NCBI RefSeq assembly: GCF_019679455.1
Contig: NZ_JAIEZQ010000001.1
Location: 248,001 to 312,000 of the forward strand
Direction: 5' to 3'
Length of the DNA: 64,000 nt
Source: Nocardioides jiangsuensis
Lineage (GTDB): Bacteria; Actinomycetota; Actinomycetes; Propionibacteriales; Nocardioidaceae
Shown here: positions 62,064-64,000 of the stretch, one piece after another
How the letters are laid out: every line of letters begins with the position of its first letter
Numbering within the stretch: position 1 is the stretch's first letter
The notes under the pieces: model-generated
Databases searched by the model: none
What the model saw: only the letters and a program-made list of their open reading frames with translations
Told to the model about the DNA's origin: nothing
Position numbers and translations under genes: made by a program

Positions 62064-62851
62064 CCACCCCCACCACCCCCCACGGGACCTTCCGCCCCGC
62101 CCCGGGCGCGGCGCCGTTCGCGACCCAGGTCTCGGCCCAGGCCCGGATGGAGACCCGGCTGCTGCTCCGCAACGGCGAGCAGCTGCTCCTCGCCGTCGTC
62201 ATCCCGCTGATCGTGCTCGTCGGCGGGGTGCTCGCCGCGGACCGGGTGGGGCTCGACTTCCCGTACGGCGTCGTCGACACGCTCACCCCCGGGGTGCTCG
62301 CGCTCGCGGTGATGTCGACCAGCTTCACCTCGCTGGCGATCGCCACCGGGTTCGAGCGCCGGTACGGCGTGCTCAAGCGGCTGGGCGCCTCTCCCCTGCC
62401 CCGGTCGGGCCTGCTCCTGGGCAAGGTCGGCGCGCTGTTGTTCGTCGAGCTGCTCCAAGTGCTCACGATCTCGCTGGTCGCCCTCGCGCTCGGCTGGTCG
62501 CCCGACCTCTCCGTCGGCACCGTCCTCGGCGCGCTGGCGGTCGTGCTGCTCGGCACCGCCGCGTTCGCCTCCCTCGGCCTGCTCATCGCGGGCACGCTGC
62601 GGGCGGAGGCGACCCTGGCCGCGGCGAACCTGGTCTACCTGCTGCTGATGGCCGGCGGCGCCGTGGTGATCCCGTCGACGAGCTACGGCGCGTTCGGCCC
62701 GGTGACCGAGCTGCTGCCCTCCGGCGCGCTCGGCAACGGCATGCGGGAGGCCCTGCTCCACGGCGCGCTGCCCGTCGTACCCCTGCTCGTGCTGGCCGCC
62801 TGGGCCGCCGTCGGAACCCTGCTCACCTCGAGGACGTTCACGTGGGAGTGA
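62060..62851 (+). CDS. ABC-2 type transporter permease
   Basis: 263 aa, six hydrophobic segments, ABC-2 fold (FERRYGVLKRLGASPLPRSGLL is a family landmark). Partner of the preceding ATPase. Overlaps ctaA by 10 bp. Confidence 0.92.
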   Translation: MTTPTTPHGTFRPAPGAAPFATQVSAQARMETRLLLRNGEQLLLAVVIPLIVLVGGVLAADRVGLDFPYGVVDTLTPGVLALAVMSTSFTSLAIATGFERRYGVLKRLGASPLPRSGLLLGKVGALLFVELLQVLTISLVALALGWSPDLSVGTVLGALAVVLLGTAAFASLGLLIAGTLRAEATLAAANLVYLLLMAGGAVVIPSTSYGAFGPVTELLPSGALGNGMREALLHGALPVVPLLVLAAWAAVGTLLTSRTFTWE

Positions 62852-63753
62852 CCACCCCCGCCCCCCGCTCCGGCGCGATCGCGACCGCCCCGGCCACGCC
62901 GCCGCTGCTGCGCGGCCTCGCCATCGCCTCGCTGGTCACCAACATCGCGATCGTGGTGACCGGCGGCGTGGTCAGGCTCACCGCCTCGGGCCTCGGCTGC
63001 CCGACCTGGCCCCGCTGCACCGAGACCTCGTTCGTGCCGCACGGCGAGCTCGGCATCCACGGCGCCATCGAGTTCGGCAACCGGATGGTGACCTTCCTGC
63101 TGGCCGCGGTCGCGATCGCCACCTTCGTCGCCGCGTGGCGGCACGGCCGCCGCTCGCTGACCCGGCTGGCCCTCCTGCTCGCGCTCGGGGTGCCGGCGCA
63201 GGCCCTGGTCGGCGGGGTCACCGTGCTCACCGACCTGAACCCGTGGATCGTGGCCTTCCACCTGCTGGTGTCGATGGCGATGATCGGCGTCGCGGTGGTG
63301 CTGCTGCGGCGGCTGCGCGAGGGCGACGGCCCGGCCTCGCCGACCGTGCCCGGCCGCGTGGCCTGGCTGGTGCGCACGACCTTCGTGACCGGGTGGGTGG
63401 TGCTGTACGTCGGCACCGTGGTCACCGGCAGCGGCCCGCACGCCGGGGACCTCGACGCCCCGCGCAACGGGCTCGACCCCGCGTCGCTGAGCCAGCTGCA
63501 CACCGACTTCGTGTTCCTGCTCCTCGGCCTGACCGTCGGGGCGCTGCTCGCCCTCCAGGCGGTGCACGCGCCGGCCCGCGCGGTCCGCGCGGCGTGGGCG
63601 CTGCTGGCGGTCGAGCTCGCCCAGGGTCTGGTCGGCTTCGTGCAGTACTTCACCGACCTGCCGGTGGCGCTGGTCACCCTCCACCTGCTCGGCGCCGCGC
63701 TCGTCTCCGCGACGATGACCTGGCTGCTCGTGGGAGTCCGGGACCGGTCCTAG
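62842..63753 (+). CDS. ctaA: heme A synthase
   Basis: 303 aa, COX15/CtaA, eight membrane helices. VTGGVVRLTASGLGCPTWPRC (Cys pair), first-half His in GIHGAIEFGNRMV, HLLVSMAM, and second-half His in LSQLHTDFVFLL and VTLHLLGAAL. Oxidises heme O to heme A for cytochrome c oxidase. GTG at 62842 or 62848. Confidence 0.95.
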   Translation: MGVTTPAPRSGAIATAPATPPLLRGLAIASLVTNIAIVVTGGVVRLTASGLGCPTWPRCTETSFVPHGELGIHGAIEFGNRMVTFLLAAVAIATFVAAWRHGRRSLTRLALLLALGVPAQALVGGVTVLTDLNPWIVAFHLLVSMAMIGVAVVLLRRLREGDGPASPTVPGRVAWLVRTTFVTGWVVLYVGTVVTGSGPHAGDLDAPRNGLDPASLSQLHTDFVFLLLGLTVGALLALQAVHAPARAVRAAWALLAVELAQGLVGFVQYFTDLPVALVTLHLLGAALVSATMTWLLVGVRDRS

Positions 63754-63912
63754 CCGGCGGACATGGTGAGGGGCACCATCCCGCGCCCCCGTGACGCCGG
63801 ACGGTGCCCGCCATCTCCTAAGACGCGCCGGACCCGGATTTGGTTGCCCCGCGCGCGAAGAAACTTTGCGGAGTCCTCAGTACACCGGTCCTCACGGCCC
63901 CGCGGCCGGACG

Positions 63913-63930
63913 CCGTACGGCGGCGTACGG
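63913..63930. terminator. hairpin between convergent ctaA and ctaB
   Basis: CCGTACG-gcgg-CGTACGG just before the ctaB stop. A weaker ATGGTG/CACCAT hairpin is at 63763-63779. Confidence 0.4.
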
Positions 63931-63933
63931 AGG

Positions 63934-64000
63934 TCAGCGGGTGAGCAGCGGGTCGAGGGCGACCGCGACGAAGAGCAGCGAGAGGTACATGTTCGACCAG
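63934..64000 (-). CDS. ctaB: protoheme IX farnesyltransferase (heme O synthase), C-terminal end only
   Basis: The last 21 codons before TGA read WSNMYLSLLFVAVALDPLL then TR, the usual C-terminus of CtaB. Makes heme O, the substrate of CtaA, which lies convergent 180 bp away. Confidence 0.75.
   Translation of the reverse strand, partial: WSNMYLSLLFVAVALDPLLTR

Overview
The window is chromosomal DNA of a high-GC actinobacterium, most likely a Nocardioides-like member of the Nocardioidaceae (inference). The signs are very GC-rich codons, frequent GTG starts, mycothiol-dependent MDMPI/DinB proteins, an InhA-type FabG-FabI pair, a DUF3099 protein, a 6C-type RNA, an actinobacterial VLRF1 release factor, and many leaderless promoters (TAnnnT 6-7 nt before an ATG/GTG start). 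No rRNA, tRNA or CRISPR array was seen.

Layout: 1-2424, two acyl-CoA dehydrogenases with a palindromic operator. 2502-3086, peptide deformylase. 3096-7441, a TrmH/SpoU-type RNA methyltransferase gene split by a small integrated island (about 3499-7057). 7429-9755, cobalamin/siroheme genes cobA and cobT. 10.4-13.7 kb, Nudix and a three-gene ABC exporter. 13.8-15.8 kb, Fur-type regulator with catalase. 16-22 kb, hydrolases, TauE/SPFH/NfeD membrane genes and an ABC ATPase. 22.9-24.1 kb, serB. 24.9-30.5 kb, cyanophycin genes cphB-cphA plus a convergent CphA-like Mur ligase. 30.5-32.4 kb, fabI-fabG and dodecin. 32.9 kb, 6C-like RNA. 33.3-40.5 kb, moaA, SURF1, two ABC ATPases, an enoyl-CoA hydratase and a zinc metallopeptidase. 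40.6-49.1 kb, an accessory region with two IS110-family copies, small-molecule detoxification genes and gene fragments. 49.3-53.4 kb, a biotin-uptake operon (bioY, AMP-ligase, thiolase homologue, bioM, bioN). 53.4-54.3 kb, acVLRF1 between inverted arrays of a 22-bp repeat. 54.3-61.0 kb, the complete suf Fe-S operon under SufR. 61.1-64.0 kb, an ABC exporter with ctaA and the end of ctaB.

Most unusual region: the island at 3.5-7.05 kb entered trmH at the codons for the SPOUT N-V-G motif and carries its own substitute 3' half. The host gene is therefore rebuilt as an in-frame chimera (6569-7441) and the original 3' half is stranded at 3096-3510. The cargo is a P-loop ATPase of unknown family, a small coiled-coil protein, a restriction-modification-type C protein with matching C-boxes but no R or M gene, and an Ltp-type lipoprotein of the class that blocks phage DNA entry. 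No recombinase is visible. This looks like a compact anti-phage or satellite island. Other striking items are the 22-bp inverted arrays around acVLRF1, an ATP-grasp-less CphA relative beside cphBA, and a bioY operon with a thiolase homologue lacking its second catalytic cysteine.
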